Positions 1 to 10,247 of a stretch of DNA of 64,000 nucleotides are shown one piece after another. Within the stretch, counting starts at the first letter, position 1. The number at the start of each line of letters is the position of its first letter. Position numbers and translations under genes: made by a program. The DNA comes from Gp1-AA133 sp963850425. GTDB lineage: Bacteria > Acidobacteriota > Terriglobia > Terriglobales > Acidobacteriaceae. The stretch covers positions 186,001 through 250,000 of the forward strand of contig CAWKLF010000005.1 of assembly GCA_963850425.1 (NCBI GenBank), read 5' to 3'. The notes under the pieces were generated by a model that did no database searches, had not been told where the DNA came from, and was given only the letters and a program-made list of their open reading frames with translations.

Positions 1-672
1 GGCGAAGCGCTCAATGAACAGGCTGCCATGGGATCCTGGCCCGCCTGGCAGGAACGATCGGAGCGATTGATCGAGGCCACAGACGTGATTCGAAAACTCT
101 GGACTGGCCAGCAGATCGATCACAAGGGCAAATACTTCATCGTAAATGCCAAGCTGTACGATCCTCCCGCGAAACCGATCCCGCTGCTGATGGCGGCGAA
201 CGGCCCGAAGGCAATGCGCCGGGCGGGGCAGTATGCCGATGGTCTCGTCACTGATCCGAATACCTGGAAGCAACACAAGGCAGAGTTTGAAGCAGGTGCG
301 AAGGCTGCTGGAAAAGATCCGGCTCAGATGCCTGTGCTGGTCGAACTCTTTGTCGTGGTTGGGGATCAGAGTGAAGCGAAAGCCTCCGCCGAACTCTGGC
401 GCTTTATTCCGAAAGCCTTCAAAACCTATTACAACGTGCGCGACCCGCAGGTGATTCAGGATCGTGCCACTGCAGAACTTCCGTTGGAACAGGTTTACCG
501 AGACTGGCCCGTCAGCATGAACCCGGAGGTGCACATCAAAGCGGTTACCGAGTTATTTCAAAGCGGCGCCACCATCGTGAATATCCATTCCGGCCAGACG
601 GACCAGAAGCGAGTCATTGATTTCTACGGAAAGAATGTTTTGCCGAAACTGAAATTGCCTGCAGCCGCCTGA
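1..672 (+). CDS. LLM-class F420-dependent oxidoreductase, C-terminal part (5' truncated)
   Basis: The reading frame is open to the left edge, so the gene begins outside the window. The first visible residues, GEALNEQAAMGSWPAWQER, match the GTGEALNE...WP segment of F420-dependent glucose-6-phosphate dehydrogenase-like members of the luciferase-like monooxygenase superfamily. The ATG at 28 is internal. The TIM-barrel C-terminal half follows, including PLLMAANGPKAMRRAGQYADGL and ending near IDFYGKNVLPKL. Known members use F420 to oxidise sugars, alcohols or hydroxy compounds; the substrate here cannot be told. The next gene follows 74 bases downstream. Confidence 0.85.
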   Translation, partial: GEALNEQAAMGSWPAWQERSERLIEATDVIRKLWTGQQIDHKGKYFIVNAKLYDPPAKPIPLLMAANGPKAMRRAGQYADGLVTDPNTWKQHKAEFEAGAKAAGKDPAQMPVLVELFVVVGDQSEAKASAELWRFIPKAFKTYYNVRDPQVIQDRATAELPLEQVYRDWPVSMNPEVHIKAVTELFQSGATIVNIHSGQTDQKRVIDFYGKNVLPKLKLPAAA

Positions 673-746
673 CTACGACACTGTCTCACTTGGTCGCACA
701 ACCGGGCGGGGATGTTTCGTTCTCTAAATAGAAAGGAGGAAGTTTC

Positions 747-953
747 ATGCCAGCCAAAAAGAAATCCAGCCGCCGCAAATACAGCAAGGGCGCATCGAAA
801 ACCGTTGCCAGCGCGATGCGCCGCAAGAAGAGCGGAACTCTGAAGTCCGGCAAGGGAGGTAAGGGGGGCACGGTGAAGAGCCGCAAGCAGGCAATCGCCA
901 TCGGCCTTTCGGAAGCTCGCAAGAAGGGCGCCAGAGTTCCAAAGAAGAAATAG
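747..953 (+). CDS. Small very basic protein, DUF6496-like
   Basis: A 68-residue protein, extremely rich in Lys, Arg, Ser and Gly. The C-terminal pattern KSRKQAIAIGLSEARKKG resembles the DUF6496 family, whose hallmark is a KQAIAIGLSKAR motif. A strong ribosome binding site (AAAGGAGG) sits at about 731-738, eight bases before the ATG. The charge suggests nucleic acid binding, but no function is established for the family. It stands alone between the oxidoreductase and the formate dehydrogenase operon. The opposite-strand frames here are shadows. Confidence 0.75.
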   Translation: MPAKKKSSRRKYSKGASKTVASAMRRKKSGTLKSGKGGKGGTVKSRKQAIAIGLSEARKKGARVPKKK

Positions 954-1114
954 ACGTCAGCGCAATCGCGAAGGTGACCGGAGATTAAGCGTTGAAGTTT
1001 GCCGAATCTGGCGCGCGGCGAGCCCGATCACAGCAGGATCGCGCTGACCACGCTCTCTGCTAAAGTGCGTGAACTGGTTTAAACTCTGCCAACACTAAAC
1101 CCGGGGGACTAACC

Positions 1115-4100
1115 GTGATCCGAAAGCTCCTCTCCCAATGGCCCTTGCTTCAGCAGATCCGCACCGGAGCCGACGGTACCGGTTCGGAAGCGATGACGGA
1201 ACGAACGCGCAACCTGCGTCCAAAAACCGACGGTGCGCAGGTAGCTCGATCGATTTGTCCATACTGTGGAGTTGGCTGCGGCCAACTTGTATATCACAAA
1301 GAAGGCAAGCTGATTTCCATCGAAGGCGATCCTCAGTCGCCCATTTCCCGCGGCCACCTCTGTCCGAAGGGGGCCGACACCCATGAACTGCACACTCATC
1401 CCGGCCGCCTGAAAAAAGTGAAGTACCGCGCACCCTATTCCAGGACCTGGCGCGAACTCGATCTCAACCAGGCCATGGACATGGTTGCCGAGCGAGTTTG
1501 GGAAGCGCGGGAGCGAACCTTTCAAGAGACCCGCGATGGTGAAGTGCTCATGCAGACTACGGCGATCGCGCATCTCGGCGGCGCCACCCTCGATATCGAA
1601 GAGAATTATCTGATCAAGAAGCTCTTCACCGCCGGCCTCGGGATGGTGTGCCTCAGTAATCAGGCCCGCATATGACATAGCTCCACCGTGCCCGGTCTGG
1701 GCACATCGTTTGGCCGCGGCGGCGCGACCACCGCGCAAAGCGATCTCGCCAATGCCGACGCCATCCTGATCATGGGCTCTTCGATGGCCGAGAATCATCC
1801 CGTGGGCTTTCAATGGGTGATGGAAGCACGCGAAAAAGGCGCGAAGATCATTCACGTCGATCCGCGCTACACGCGCACATCCGCGATGTCGGATATATGG
1901 ATCCCTCTGCGCGCAGGCAGCGACATCATTTTCTTGGGTGCGCTCATCCACTATGTTCTGGAAAACAACAAGGACTTTCGCGAATACGTGGTTGCCTACA
2001 CAAATGCCTCCACCATCCTGCGAGAGGATTTTCGAGATACGGAAGATCTTGACGGATTATTTTCCGGATGGGATGCGGAAAAGAAGAAATACGATCCGGA
2101 AAGCTGGTTCTACCAGGGGGCACCCGGCAAAGATACCGCTGAGCAGCCCGGCCATGATGAAAAGTCTGGAGGGCACGCCAAAGATCGTGGTGGGGAAGCG
2201 CAGGACGCCGCCAGGTTCGAGTCCGACCCGACTCTGCAGCATCCGCGCTGCGTGTTCCAGGTCCTGAAGCGTCACTTCGCCCGTTACACCCCTGAGATGG
2301 TGGAACGCTTCTGCGGCGTTCCGCAGGATATCTTTCTGAAAGCCGCTGAGGCATTCACTTCGGCATCGGGACCAGACAAGACCGCAGCCATTTGCTATGC
2401 GGTGGGATGGACCCAACACTCCAAGGGCGTTCAGATCATTCGCAGCGCGGCCATCCTGCAACTACTGCTGGGCAATATCGGGCGGCCGGGCGGCGGAATT
2501 CTAGCCCTGCGAGGCCATGCTTCGATTCAGGGCTCCACCGATATTCCTACCCTCTACGACATTCTGCCCGGCTATCTTCCAATGCCGTTCTTCGAAGCAG
2601 ACTCGCACAAGCTGAAAGATTTCATCAAGAAGCACCGCGCGCGAACCGGTTTGTGGGCCAGCTTCGACAAATATTTCATCAGCCTGATGAAGGCGTACTA
2701 CGGAGACGCAGCGACCAGGGAAAACGATTGGGGTTTCAACTGGCTGCCCCGCGTCACCGGCGACCACTCGCACTTCGGTTACTGGCTCGACATGGCGGAC
2801 GGAAAACTTGACGGGCTGTTTGTGATGGGCCAGAATCCCGCCGTAGGCGCGGCCAATGGACGCCTCGAGCGCACCGCTCTCTCCCGCCTGAAGTGGCTGG
2901 TTGTGCGCGACATGGTCGAAACCGAGACAGCCTCCTTCTGGTACGACTCCCCCGAGGTCGAACGCGGCGAACTCTCTCCGGAAACAATTGGCACGGAGGT
3001 TTTTCTCTTTCCCGCCGCTGGGACGGCCGAGAAGGCCGGCACGTTCACCAATACGCAACGGTTGTTGCAGCACCGCGAAAAAGCAGTCGAAGCCCCCGGC
3101 GATAGCCGCAGCGAGTTGTGGTTCATGTACCACCTGGGTGTGCGGCTCAAAGCGAAAGCGATGTCTTCCGGCCTGCCTCGCAATGAAGGTCTGCGGGCAC
3201 TCACCTGGAACTACTCGACCCGGGGTCCGCAGGCCGAACCAGACGTCGAAGAAGTCTTACAGGAAATCAATGGATACGATTTGCCGGAGCGCAAGCAACT
3301 CGCCCACATAAAAGACCTCAAAGGCGATGGCACCACAGCGTGTGGCGCATGGATCTATTGCGGAGTCTTTCCAGATAAAGACCGAAACCTTGCCAATGAG
3401 CGCAGCCCGAAAGATGCCTTGGGCCACGGCTGGGGATTCTCCTGGCCTAACGACTGCCGGATCATCTACAACCGCGCTTCGGCGCGTCCCGATGGCAGGC
3501 CCTGGAGCGAACGCAAGAAACTTATATGGTGGGACGAAGAGAAAAAGCAGTGGACCGGCCTCGACAACGCCGACTACGAAAAAGAGATGCCTCCCGACAC
3601 GCCCGCTGACCTGCGCGATGGCAAAGGCACCCGCGCCCTTGGCGGAGCACGGCCATTCACCTTGCATCCGGATGGCGTAGGCTGGCTTTACGTCGCGAGT
3701 GGCCTTAAGGATGGACCGTTGCCCTCCCACTACGAAGCGCTGGAATCCCTGCTGGCAAATCCTCTATATCGTCAACAGAGCAATCCCGTCGCTGATAAAA
3801 AGCAGCGGCCCGACAACCCCTACAGCAACTCTCCCAACGATGCCCGCTTCCCCTACGTACTGACCACGTACCGGCTGACCGAGCACCACACCGCCGGCGG
3901 CATGTCTCGTCACTTATCCCATCTGAGCGAACTACAGCCAGAGCTATTCACGGAAGTTTCTCCCGAACTGGCTGCGGAAATTCATCTTGAGCACGGCGGG
4001 TGGGCCAGCATCGTGACCCCGCGTGCCACCATCGAGGCCCGCGTCCTGGTCACCCCACGCATGCGTCCCCTGAAAATTGATGGCCGCACCGTGCATCAGG

Positions 4101-4297
4101 TCGGCCTGCCGTACCATTGGGGTTATCGCGGACAGGTCACCGGCGATGTCGTCAATGATCTGCTGGCCATCAGCGAGGAACCCAACGTCCGCATCATGGA
4201 AACAAAAGCTCTGGTGTGCAACGTCATTCCCGGCCGACGTGCGCGGGGTGCCAGTCTAATCACACGGCGCGAGTCTTTAACTGGAAAGGGCGCATGA
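1115..4297 (+). CDS. fdnG: Selenocysteine-containing formate dehydrogenase, catalytic (alpha) subunit
   Basis: Oxidises formate at a molybdo/tungsto-bis-MGD centre and passes electrons to the Fe-S beta subunit. The frame 1115-1675 ends at TGA (1673-1675) and continues without shift to 4297. Around the TGA it reads NQARI-Sec-HSSTV, matching NQARV-Sec-H of E. coli FdnG. Read through, the protein has 1060 residues, with Sec at 187. The N-terminal [4Fe-4S] ligands are C48, C51, C55 and C83. The start is GTG with GGGGG seven bases upstream. FdnG enzymes usually carry a Tat signal; none is seen here, so a cytoplasmic site is possible. The C-terminal molybdopterin-dinucleotide domain is intact. The gene overlaps the next one by four bases. 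Standard gene calling would split it in two. Confidence 0.93.
1673..1704 (+). promoter_or_regulatory. Bacterial SECIS element (UGA plus stem-loop)
   Basis: Twelve bases after the TGA (1673-1675) lies a perfect hairpin: GTGCCC (1688-1693), loop GGTCT (1694-1698), GGGCAC (1699-1704). The GGUCU apical loop is the same as in the E. coli fdhF and fdnG SECIS elements that bind SelB, and the distance from the UGA is typical. This supports decoding as selenocysteine rather than termination. The sel genes are not in the window. Confidence 0.88.
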
Positions 4298-5082
4298 CCG
4301 TTACCGCATTCTTAACCGACTCGACACTGTGCATCGGCTGCAAAGCCTGCGAGGTAGCCTGCAAGGAATGGAACGGCGTGGGCCAGGATGGTCTCGACTG
4401 GAGCGGATTTTCCTACGACAATACGGGCGCGCTTGGAGCGTCGACTTGGCGCCACGTCAAATTCGTGGAGCAGACGCCGACTCCGGGCATGGGTGGCAAT
4501 GCTGGCGAGCAGGCTTCCTGGGTCTTCTCCTCCGACGTCTGCAAGCATTGCGGAAATGCCGGCTGTCTTGAAGCCTGTCCAACCGGATCCATCGTGCGGA
4601 CGGAGTTTGGCGGCGTCTTCATCCAGCCTGACGTCTGCAACGGCTGCGGATACTGCGTGGCTTCGTGTCCTTTCGGTGTTGTCGAACGTGATCCCAAGGA
4701 TGGTCGCGCCTTCAAATGCACCTTCTGCTATGACCGCCAGAAAGTTGGCTTGGAACCGGCCTGCGCGAAAGCTTGCCCCACCGAATCGATCAAGTTCGGG
4801 GAGATCAACGAACTCAGGCAACAAGCGCACCAGCGCGTTGACGAACTGCATCGACGCGGCATGGAGGACGCGACCATCTATGATCCCGCCGAGAGCAGCG
4901 TCGGCGGAACCAATGCCATGTTCATCGTGCGCGGAGACCCGAGGACCTTCAATCTTCCTCCCGCTCCTGAAGTTCCCACCGTGTATCTGAAGAAGGCCTG
5001 GACCGCGTCGGCGCTCGCTGCAGGATTATTGTTTGGCGGCACCTTGTTCGCATTTCTCGCTAATGGAAGAGACGGCAGATGA
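4294..5082 (+). CDS. fdnH: Formate dehydrogenase iron-sulfur (beta) subunit
   Basis: A 262-residue electron-transfer subunit with four Cys clusters (CIGCKACEVAC, CKHCGNAGCLEAC, CNGCGYCVASC, CTFCY...CAKAC), enough for four [4Fe-4S] centres. A single hydrophobic helix near the C-terminus (TASALAAGLLFGGTLFAFL) is the membrane anchor found in FdnH. The ATG at 4294 overlaps the alpha stop as ATGA and follows GGAAAGGG, so translation is probably coupled. An upstream in-frame extension is not conserved and is ignored. It links the catalytic subunit to the NrfD-like membrane subunit. Confidence 0.93.
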   Translation: MTVTAFLTDSTLCIGCKACEVACKEWNGVGQDGLDWSGFSYDNTGALGASTWRHVKFVEQTPTPGMGGNAGEQASWVFSSDVCKHCGNAGCLEACPTGSIVRTEFGGVFIQPDVCNGCGYCVASCPFGVVERDPKDGRAFKCTFCYDRQKVGLEPACAKACPTESIKFGEINELRQQAHQRVDELHRRGMEDATIYDPAESSVGGTNAMFIVRGDPRTFNLPPAPEVPTVYLKKAWTASALAAGLLFGGTLFAFLANGRDGR

Positions 5083-6134
5083 CCGAGCCCACTCCACTGT
5101 CAGATAGTGGTGCAGACCGGCGCGAACAGCGGCTCGACGAAATCCGCCGTCAGGCTGAAAGAGTGGGACAGTTGAAGGTTGTCACTCCGCGTCCAGCCGG
5201 GGCTCCCTTCCCGCAAGCAACGCCCGAAAATGGCTATTACGGCATTCCTCTATTAAAAGAGCCGCCCTGGACCTGGGAAATCCCTCTTTATTTCTTTGTA
5301 GGTGGTGCTTCGGGCGCGGCCGCAGTCATCGGCGCAGTCGCCGATTACACCGGTGCAGATCGCAGCCTGGTGCGCCACGCGCGCTGGATTGCCGCTACTG
5401 GCGCCGTCGTCTCTCCCGCTTTGCTCATCGCCGACTTGGGCAGGCCTGAGCGCTTTCTGGCCATGCTCCGCGTGTTCAAGCCGCAGAGCCCGATGTCGGT
5501 GGGAGTCTGGACACTGCTCGGTTTTTCGAGCGGCGCGGCGGCTGTTGCCTTCGCTGAAATTTTGAAGTCGCGTTACGGCTCCTCCATGCCGGTGCGCGTG
5601 CTGGAAAATGCGGGCCAGGCTGCATCGCTCGCCTTTGGGCTTCCATTCTCGAACTACACAGGCGTGCTGATTGGGGCGACTACCATTCCGGTCTGGAACC
5701 GCAATGCTGGAGATCTGCCGCTCCACTTCGCAGCCTCAGGACTCGGCGCAGCGGTCGGCATCCTGGAACTCATGGGGCACGAGAAAAATCGTGCTCTTCA
5801 TGCGCTGGGCTTGGGCGCCTCATTGTTTGAAACCTGGGAAGGAGTGCGCATTGAAGCGCGATCTCATGCTCATCTCGACCCGCTCAAACATGGAGTCAGC
5901 GGATGGGTCACGCGTGCCGGCGGAGTCCTCTCCGGCCCAGTACCCGCTGCGCTTCGGATTGCCAGCCTGTTTGCATCGAAGAAGAAATCCAGTTCGCTTC
6001 GTCGCTGGGCAGCATGCTCCTCCATCGCAGGTTCGCTGATGACGCGTTTTGGATGGGTGGCCGCCGGACACGCATCGGCTCGTGATTGGAAGCTGCTCCA
6101 AAACAAAAGCTCACTATCACTCAGCGACCGGTAA
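5079..6134 (+). CDS. NrfD/PsrC-like membrane subunit of formate dehydrogenase
   Basis: A 351-residue multi-helix membrane protein. The motif PPWTWEIPLYFFVGGASGAAAVIG is the start of the NrfD/polysulfide reductase PsrC family. DLGRPERFLAMLRVFKPQSPMSVGVW is the next family hallmark. These proteins exchange electrons with the quinone pool. About 70 soluble residues precede the first helix. The gene overlaps fdnH by four bases and is third in the operon, so it replaces the cytochrome b FdnI of E. coli. It should carry formate electrons to menaquinone or ubiquinone. Confidence 0.88.
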   Translation: MTEPTPLSDSGADRREQRLDEIRRQAERVGQLKVVTPRPAGAPFPQATPENGYYGIPLLKEPPWTWEIPLYFFVGGASGAAAVIGAVADYTGADRSLVRHARWIAATGAVVSPALLIADLGRPERFLAMLRVFKPQSPMSVGVWTLLGFSSGAAAVAFAEILKSRYGSSMPVRVLENAGQAASLAFGLPFSNYTGVLIGATTIPVWNRNAGDLPLHFAASGLGAAVGILELMGHEKNRALHALGLGASLFETWEGVRIEARSHAHLDPLKHGVSGWVTRAGGVLSGPVPAALRIASLFASKKKSSSLRRWAACSSIAGSLMTRFGWVAAGHASARDWKLLQNKSSLSLSDR

Positions 6135-6426
6135 AGCGCTATTGCCACGAACGGAGTACCATTCTCAAGGACCGTCAAAAACGATTTATCCTGCGAACCA
6201 GGTGGCGGGCGTACAGCACGCGTGCGTACAGCGCAGCAAGACTTCCGAGCAGTCACTCTGTACAGAATTCCCAATTGCTTTTACAATAGGTGAATTGGCA
6301 ACCGGTTCGTAAGTGTCTGAGGCATCTGGTGTTGCGATGGGCTCGCCCGTGATGGATGAGCAATCTCGCGAACAGGCGAAGGATTCCACTCCGAAGCCAC
6401 AACCAGTCGTTTGGTCCTTAGAAGCC

Positions 6427-6503
6427 GGGGACGTAGTTCAGTTGGTTAGAACGCTGCCCTGTCACGGCAGAGGCCGCGGGTTCGAGTCCCGTCGTCCCCG
6501 CCA
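6427..6503 (+). tRNA. tRNA-Asp (anticodon GTC)
   Basis: A full cloverleaf: acceptor GGGGACG (6427-6433) pairs with CGTCCCC (6493-6499), discriminator G, encoded CCA at 6501-6503. The D arm is GTTC...GAAC. The anticodon stem CTGCC/GGCAG surrounds the loop CTGTCAC with GTC at 6461-6463. The T arm has TTCGAGT. GUC reads Asp codons. A short ORF spanning this locus is an artefact. Confidence 0.98.
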
Positions 6504-6710
6504 TTCTTTCCTTGCAGCCCTAACGTCCAGCAGGGATGTTAGGGGACGATAAGCGCCGGCCGAGAATGGCCCCATCCGAAACGCTCACTCCAACAGCATT
6601 CATTGGTTCAGGTTTGTCTTCAGCAAAATACCCGTAGGCAAAATCGCGTCGACCAACTTGTCCTGCGGCGCCATTTATGGAATTGCAGCGGCAATTGATA
6701 TGCTTCAGAC

Positions 6711-7334
6711 ATGCTTGCTGCCACCACAAGCCGGGAAGACGTTGCACTGCGCGGAAAGCGACTGGAGTATTTCACGATTGCGTGGAATAGCCTTGAGGGT
6801 TTGATTGCGCTCGTTGCTGGAGCCCTGGCAGGCAGCATCTCACTGGTTGGTTTCGGAATCGACAGCTTTATTGAGGTCACATCCGGCGCCACCTTGCTAT
6901 GGAGAATGACAGTTGACTCAGAAGAGACTACCCGAGAACGCAATGAAAGGCGCAGCCTACGGATCGTGGGCGTTTGTTTTCTTGCGTTGTCCGCCTATAT
7001 TGCATACGAATCTGTCTCCGATCTGATGAATCGAAAAGCGCCGGAGCACAGCATCCCAGGGATCATTTTGGCGTGTGTTTCGCTAGTCGTAATGCCGATT
7101 CTTTCGCGCGCCAAGAAAGATGTAGGGAATAAGCTCGCGAGCGCGGCGATGAACGCGGATGCTAAGCAGACTGACTTCTGTGTCTATCTTTCCGCCGTCC
7201 TGCTGGTGGGTCTCCTTCTCAACGCGGTTTTGGGATGGTGGTGGGCAGACGCGGCGGCCGCCCTGATCATGGTTCCGATCATCGCTAAAGAGGGTGTTGA
7301 CGGGCTGAAGGGTGAGGCGTGCTGCGATGCTTAG
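6711..7334 (+). CDS. Cation diffusion facilitator-type transporter, transmembrane domain only
   Basis: A 207-residue membrane protein with about six helices. It has the cation-efflux fold features AWNSLEGLIALVAG...SISLVGFGIDSFIEV in the first two helices and MNADAKQTDFCVYLSAVLLVGL later. Canonical members bind metal through HxxxD and DxxxD pairs. Here the first site reads GFGIDS with no His, and the cytosolic C-terminal metal-binding domain is missing, with a short GEACCDA tail instead. The substrate is therefore uncertain. It is convergent with the MFS gene. Confidence 0.8.
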   Translation: MLAATTSREDVALRGKRLEYFTIAWNSLEGLIALVAGALAGSISLVGFGIDSFIEVTSGATLLWRMTVDSEETTRERNERRSLRIVGVCFLALSAYIAYESVSDLMNRKAPEHSIPGIILACVSLVVMPILSRAKKDVGNKLASAAMNADAKQTDFCVYLSAVLLVGLLLNAVLGWWWADAAAALIMVPIIAKEGVDGLKGEACCDA

Positions 7335-7542
7335 GCAGTTCCTTCAAGAGGCCGTTGAGCATTATTGAAGCTAGCTGAAGTAGAGGGAAACTGTACAGCA
7401 GGGCCAGCGTCTGAACGGGCCTTTGCGAGGGTTGCCGTTGCCAACAAAGCGCAGCGCCCAATGCCATCGGTATGGTCGGGACGTCGAAAATCTCGAACCG
7501 GCCTGACGGCTTCGCCTTGCGGTTTTGTTAGCTTGAGCGTGA

Positions 7543-8799
7543 CTATGGCGACTGCTCTTCCGGTGCCTTAAGCTTTCGAAAGCCACGATATAAGAGCAAG
7601 TCGTAGCAAATCTTGGCCCCACCGCCGATCACTAAGGGAGCCGAAAAGGCTACGTTCTGCATTAGAAAGCCTGCCACCGACGAACCTACGGCCCAGAAAA
7701 TATTGCGTGCTAGATTCGCGATGCCGCTGGCAAAGGTCCGCTCGTTCGCCAGAACCAATGCGGCCACATAGGATTGGCGTGTGGGCACATCCATTTCCAC
7801 GAGGGCTTCACGACACAGAAACAGCACCACCGCGACTTTCAAGGAAGGTGCGAATGCAGCAGCGACCAGGAACAAGCTGGAAGGTAGATGAGTAAAGACC
7901 ATCGTGTTCACGAGCCCGATTCGCCGTGCCAACCACGCTGCCCCCAAATGAGAGGCAGCGTTCAGCAAGTGCACAGCAAAAAAGAGAAGGCCGAGGCGCT
8001 CTTCCGCTATTCCAAAGCGGCGGAAAAACCAATAAGCGACGAGTGCATCCGTCAGAAATCCGCCGCCGAAGGCATCCAGAGAAAATAACCCTGCCAGTTT
8101 AGTGACGACCTTTTTGGTTGCTGGTGAGATGTGATGAGCAAGAGCGTCTGTCGCCGATTTAGTAACCTCGACTCCAGGGGATGCGGACGAATACAAGATT
8201 GCTCCCACTACTCCTAAGAAAGCGCATCCTAAAAAGACTACGCGGTAGGAAGCGAGCACCGGCAAGGCGAGCCAACGTTGCAGAAGCAGGGGCAACGCTG
8301 CAGCTAGAGCCCCCAACGAACCCGCTGCGTCCAGCACAACGTTGTACCAAGCCAGGCCCCAAGTCCTTGATGCGTCCGGCACAAGGCCTGGAATGATCGC
8401 CTGCTCGAGAGAAAATGCGGCAGAACGGTCCGTCCCGGTTCCGTTCAGCATCCCCACAAAGGCCATCGCCAAAAGAAGCGGAATTGAGGGTGTGAAGGCG
8501 AGAGCAAGAGCACCGATAGCACCCAGCAGAGAAAGCGCCACTAATGTCCTTCTGCGTCCTGCACGGTCTGCGTTTGTCGTCACGCCGACCGTTGCCAGGG
8601 CTGACCCCGCCAGGCCGACGGCGACCACCATCCCAATGTTGAACGAAGAGAAACCGGCCCGAAACAAGTAGATGCCAAGAACTACGCCGGTGAGGCCGAA
8701 GGTGAACGAACGCAGGAATGCCGCCGTATTAATGATGAACAGATCTTTCGAGACGGGTACCTTCACGGCGCTAGACGCGCACTCGCAGAGTGCGTACAC
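7543..8799 (-). CDS. MFS transporter
   Basis: A 418-residue protein with about 12 hydrophobic helices in two halves. TNADRAGRRRTLVALSLLG is the MFS loop 2-3 signature and RQSYVAALVLANERTFASG lies in the second half. The GTG at 8799 is the longest start; GTG codons 12-15 codons later are alternatives, since the first dozen residues look non-conserved. The gene follows DUF1259 by ten bases on the same strand, so the two are probably co-transcribed. The substrate cannot be predicted. Confidence 0.85.
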   Translation of the reverse strand: MYALCECASSAVKVPVSKDLFIINTAAFLRSFTFGLTGVVLGIYLFRAGFSSFNIGMVVAVGLAGSALATVGVTTNADRAGRRRTLVALSLLGAIGALALAFTPSIPLLLAMAFVGMLNGTGTDRSAAFSLEQAIIPGLVPDASRTWGLAWYNVVLDAAGSLGALAAALPLLLQRWLALPVLASYRVVFLGCAFLGVVGAILYSSASPGVEVTKSATDALAHHISPATKKVVTKLAGLFSLDAFGGGFLTDALVAYWFFRRFGIAEERLGLLFFAVHLLNAASHLGAAWLARRIGLVNTMVFTHLPSSLFLVAAAFAPSLKVAVVLFLCREALVEMDVPTRQSYVAALVLANERTFASGIANLARNIFWAVGSSVAGFLMQNVAFSAPLVIGGGAKICYDLLLYRGFRKLKAPEEQSP

Positions 8800-8809
8800 C
8801 TCAATTCAT

Positions 8810-9685
8810 TCATTTCTTCACCGCTATGTGACTCAATGCCGCCTTGATTCCTATAGCAACCGATTCCGTACTGCCCACTGCCCAGAAGTGCATAAAGAAC
8901 AGGCGAGGCTGCTCTGTAAGCATGTGGCTGTGCAGTGCCGTGATTGCAATGTCGTGTTCTTCGAGCGCGGAGATGACAGGATTAACTTCCTCTGCCGTCA
9001 ACACAAAATCCCCGGTTGTCGCAACTTTGCCCGTGCCGGCTTCCTGAAAATTGATCGCCTCGGCTACGCCTTGCGGTGTAGTGAGTGTCATTCCGTGATC
9101 GGTGATCGCTTCTCCACGAGGAATCCCGAATGAGAGCACGCCTCCGGCAAAGCGGCCTTTCGTGCCCAAGGTTTCTTCGATTGTTTTTACAAATCCTGGA
9201 GGCTCCGCAGTTGCCGGTGGCGGCGCTGGCTTATCAAGCGGCGTTTTCGATTCCGCCAGGGCGGCGTGAAGAGCTTTCGCAAGTTCAACGGATTTTCCGT
9301 GGCCCATGTAGTGCATGTAGATGACACGCGGGGTTTCATTTAAAACGTGATTGTGGACGGCGGTGATGTCGAATCCCGCAGCTCGCAATTTCTTCATGAC
9401 CGGCGTGAGTTCGTTCTCAAGCAGAACCAGGTCGCCCATAACCATAGCTGCGTTGTCATTCCCAGCGAACGCCGCCCAGGAGCCGAGTGCGAGTCCTGGT
9501 TTTATCTCAACACCGCCAACCGACACATGAAGATCGGTGCGCGGAAATCCTAAGCGATAGACATCGCCGGTTTGCTGGCCAGAGCGGCCCATGACCTCGT
9601 TAATCTTGGCCGTGTCCAAACCTTGGGCCGACACGATCACGGGAAAGGATAATGCGGCCGAGAGAACTATCATTCGTGTTTTCAT
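8810..9685 (-). CDS. DUF1259 (LppY/LpqO family) exported protein
   Basis: A 291-residue protein with an N-terminal signal peptide (about 20 residues, ending VSAQ). It has two repeats of the LppY/LpqO fold: each carries a [T]DH/H-rich segment such as ITAVHNHVLNETPRVIYMHYMGHG and ITALHSHMLTEQPRLFFMHFWAVG. The spaced His residues suggest metal or ligand binding. The family's function is unknown (mycobacterial members are lipoproteins). It is followed at ten bases by an MFS gene, which may move a related compound. Confidence 0.9.
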   Translation of the reverse strand: MKTRMIVLSAALSFPVIVSAQGLDTAKINEVMGRSGQQTGDVYRLGFPRTDLHVSVGGVEIKPGLALGSWAAFAGNDNAAMVMGDLVLLENELTPVMKKLRAAGFDITAVHNHVLNETPRVIYMHYMGHGKSVELAKALHAALAESKTPLDKPAPPPATAEPPGFVKTIEETLGTKGRFAGGVLSFGIPRGEAITDHGMTLTTPQGVAEAINFQEAGTGKVATTGDFVLTAEEVNPVISALEEHDIAITALHSHMLTEQPRLFFMHFWAVGSTESVAIGIKAALSHIAVKK

Positions 9686-10247
9686 GAAGGTACTCCTCTT
9701 TTAATTCTAGATTTGCGCCGGGCGAAAGCCCATTCACAATTATTATGAGTCAGCCTAGAGATTTGTACAGCCCGTCTGCCAGTTGCATGCCTCGCTAAAA
9801 GTTTCTTGATCGCCGAGACCCTAGCGGCCCAAGCCTTCATCATCTCATCTTGTCCGAAACCCTTTTTCCAATTCCAGTTCAAAACATATGGTTACGAGGA
9901 CCTATGCAGTTGTTCCTGAGTACCTCCGATCAGCGCAGTGGCGGGCCACTTGTGGCTAGGGTGCGCCCCGAGCGCAGTTGTGTCGAGCCACTTCCCGGAG
10001 GCTTATCTCTCGATAAGCTGCGTTCTTCACCCCCGCCTTGATATACATCTCCGATTAGCCCGGGAAAGTCGTGTGAATCGATCTTAGAAACTAACCGGCT
10101 CGCGAGCTACACGGATATTGACGGTCAGTAGGGCTTATACTCGATGCTTCCATATGGCTTACAGTCCGTGAGCCGGGTACAGGTTCAGAACTAAGTTCCT
10201 TATAATTAACTAATCAGGCGAGATCGGAACAGAGAAGAAACGCACCT
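9686..10247. other. Intergenic region without a convincing gene
   Basis: The 562 bases between the divergent DUF1259 and DoxX genes hold only short frames with no family features and no ribosome binding sites. A TATAAT hexamer at 10201-10206 is a likely -10 element for the DoxX gene; its -35 is weak. Nothing else was recognised. Confidence 0.5.

Noticed and set aside
1109..1951. 280-codon minus-strand ORF
   Set aside because: Antisense to the formate dehydrogenase alpha gene; no recognised domain.
1688..4297. Separate formate dehydrogenase gene starting at GTG 1688
   Set aside because: The frame is continuous with 1115-1675 through a TGA with SECIS; the GTG lies in the SECIS stem.
6313..6552. 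79-codon ORF on the plus strand
   Set aside because: It spans the tRNA-Asp gene and has no family features.
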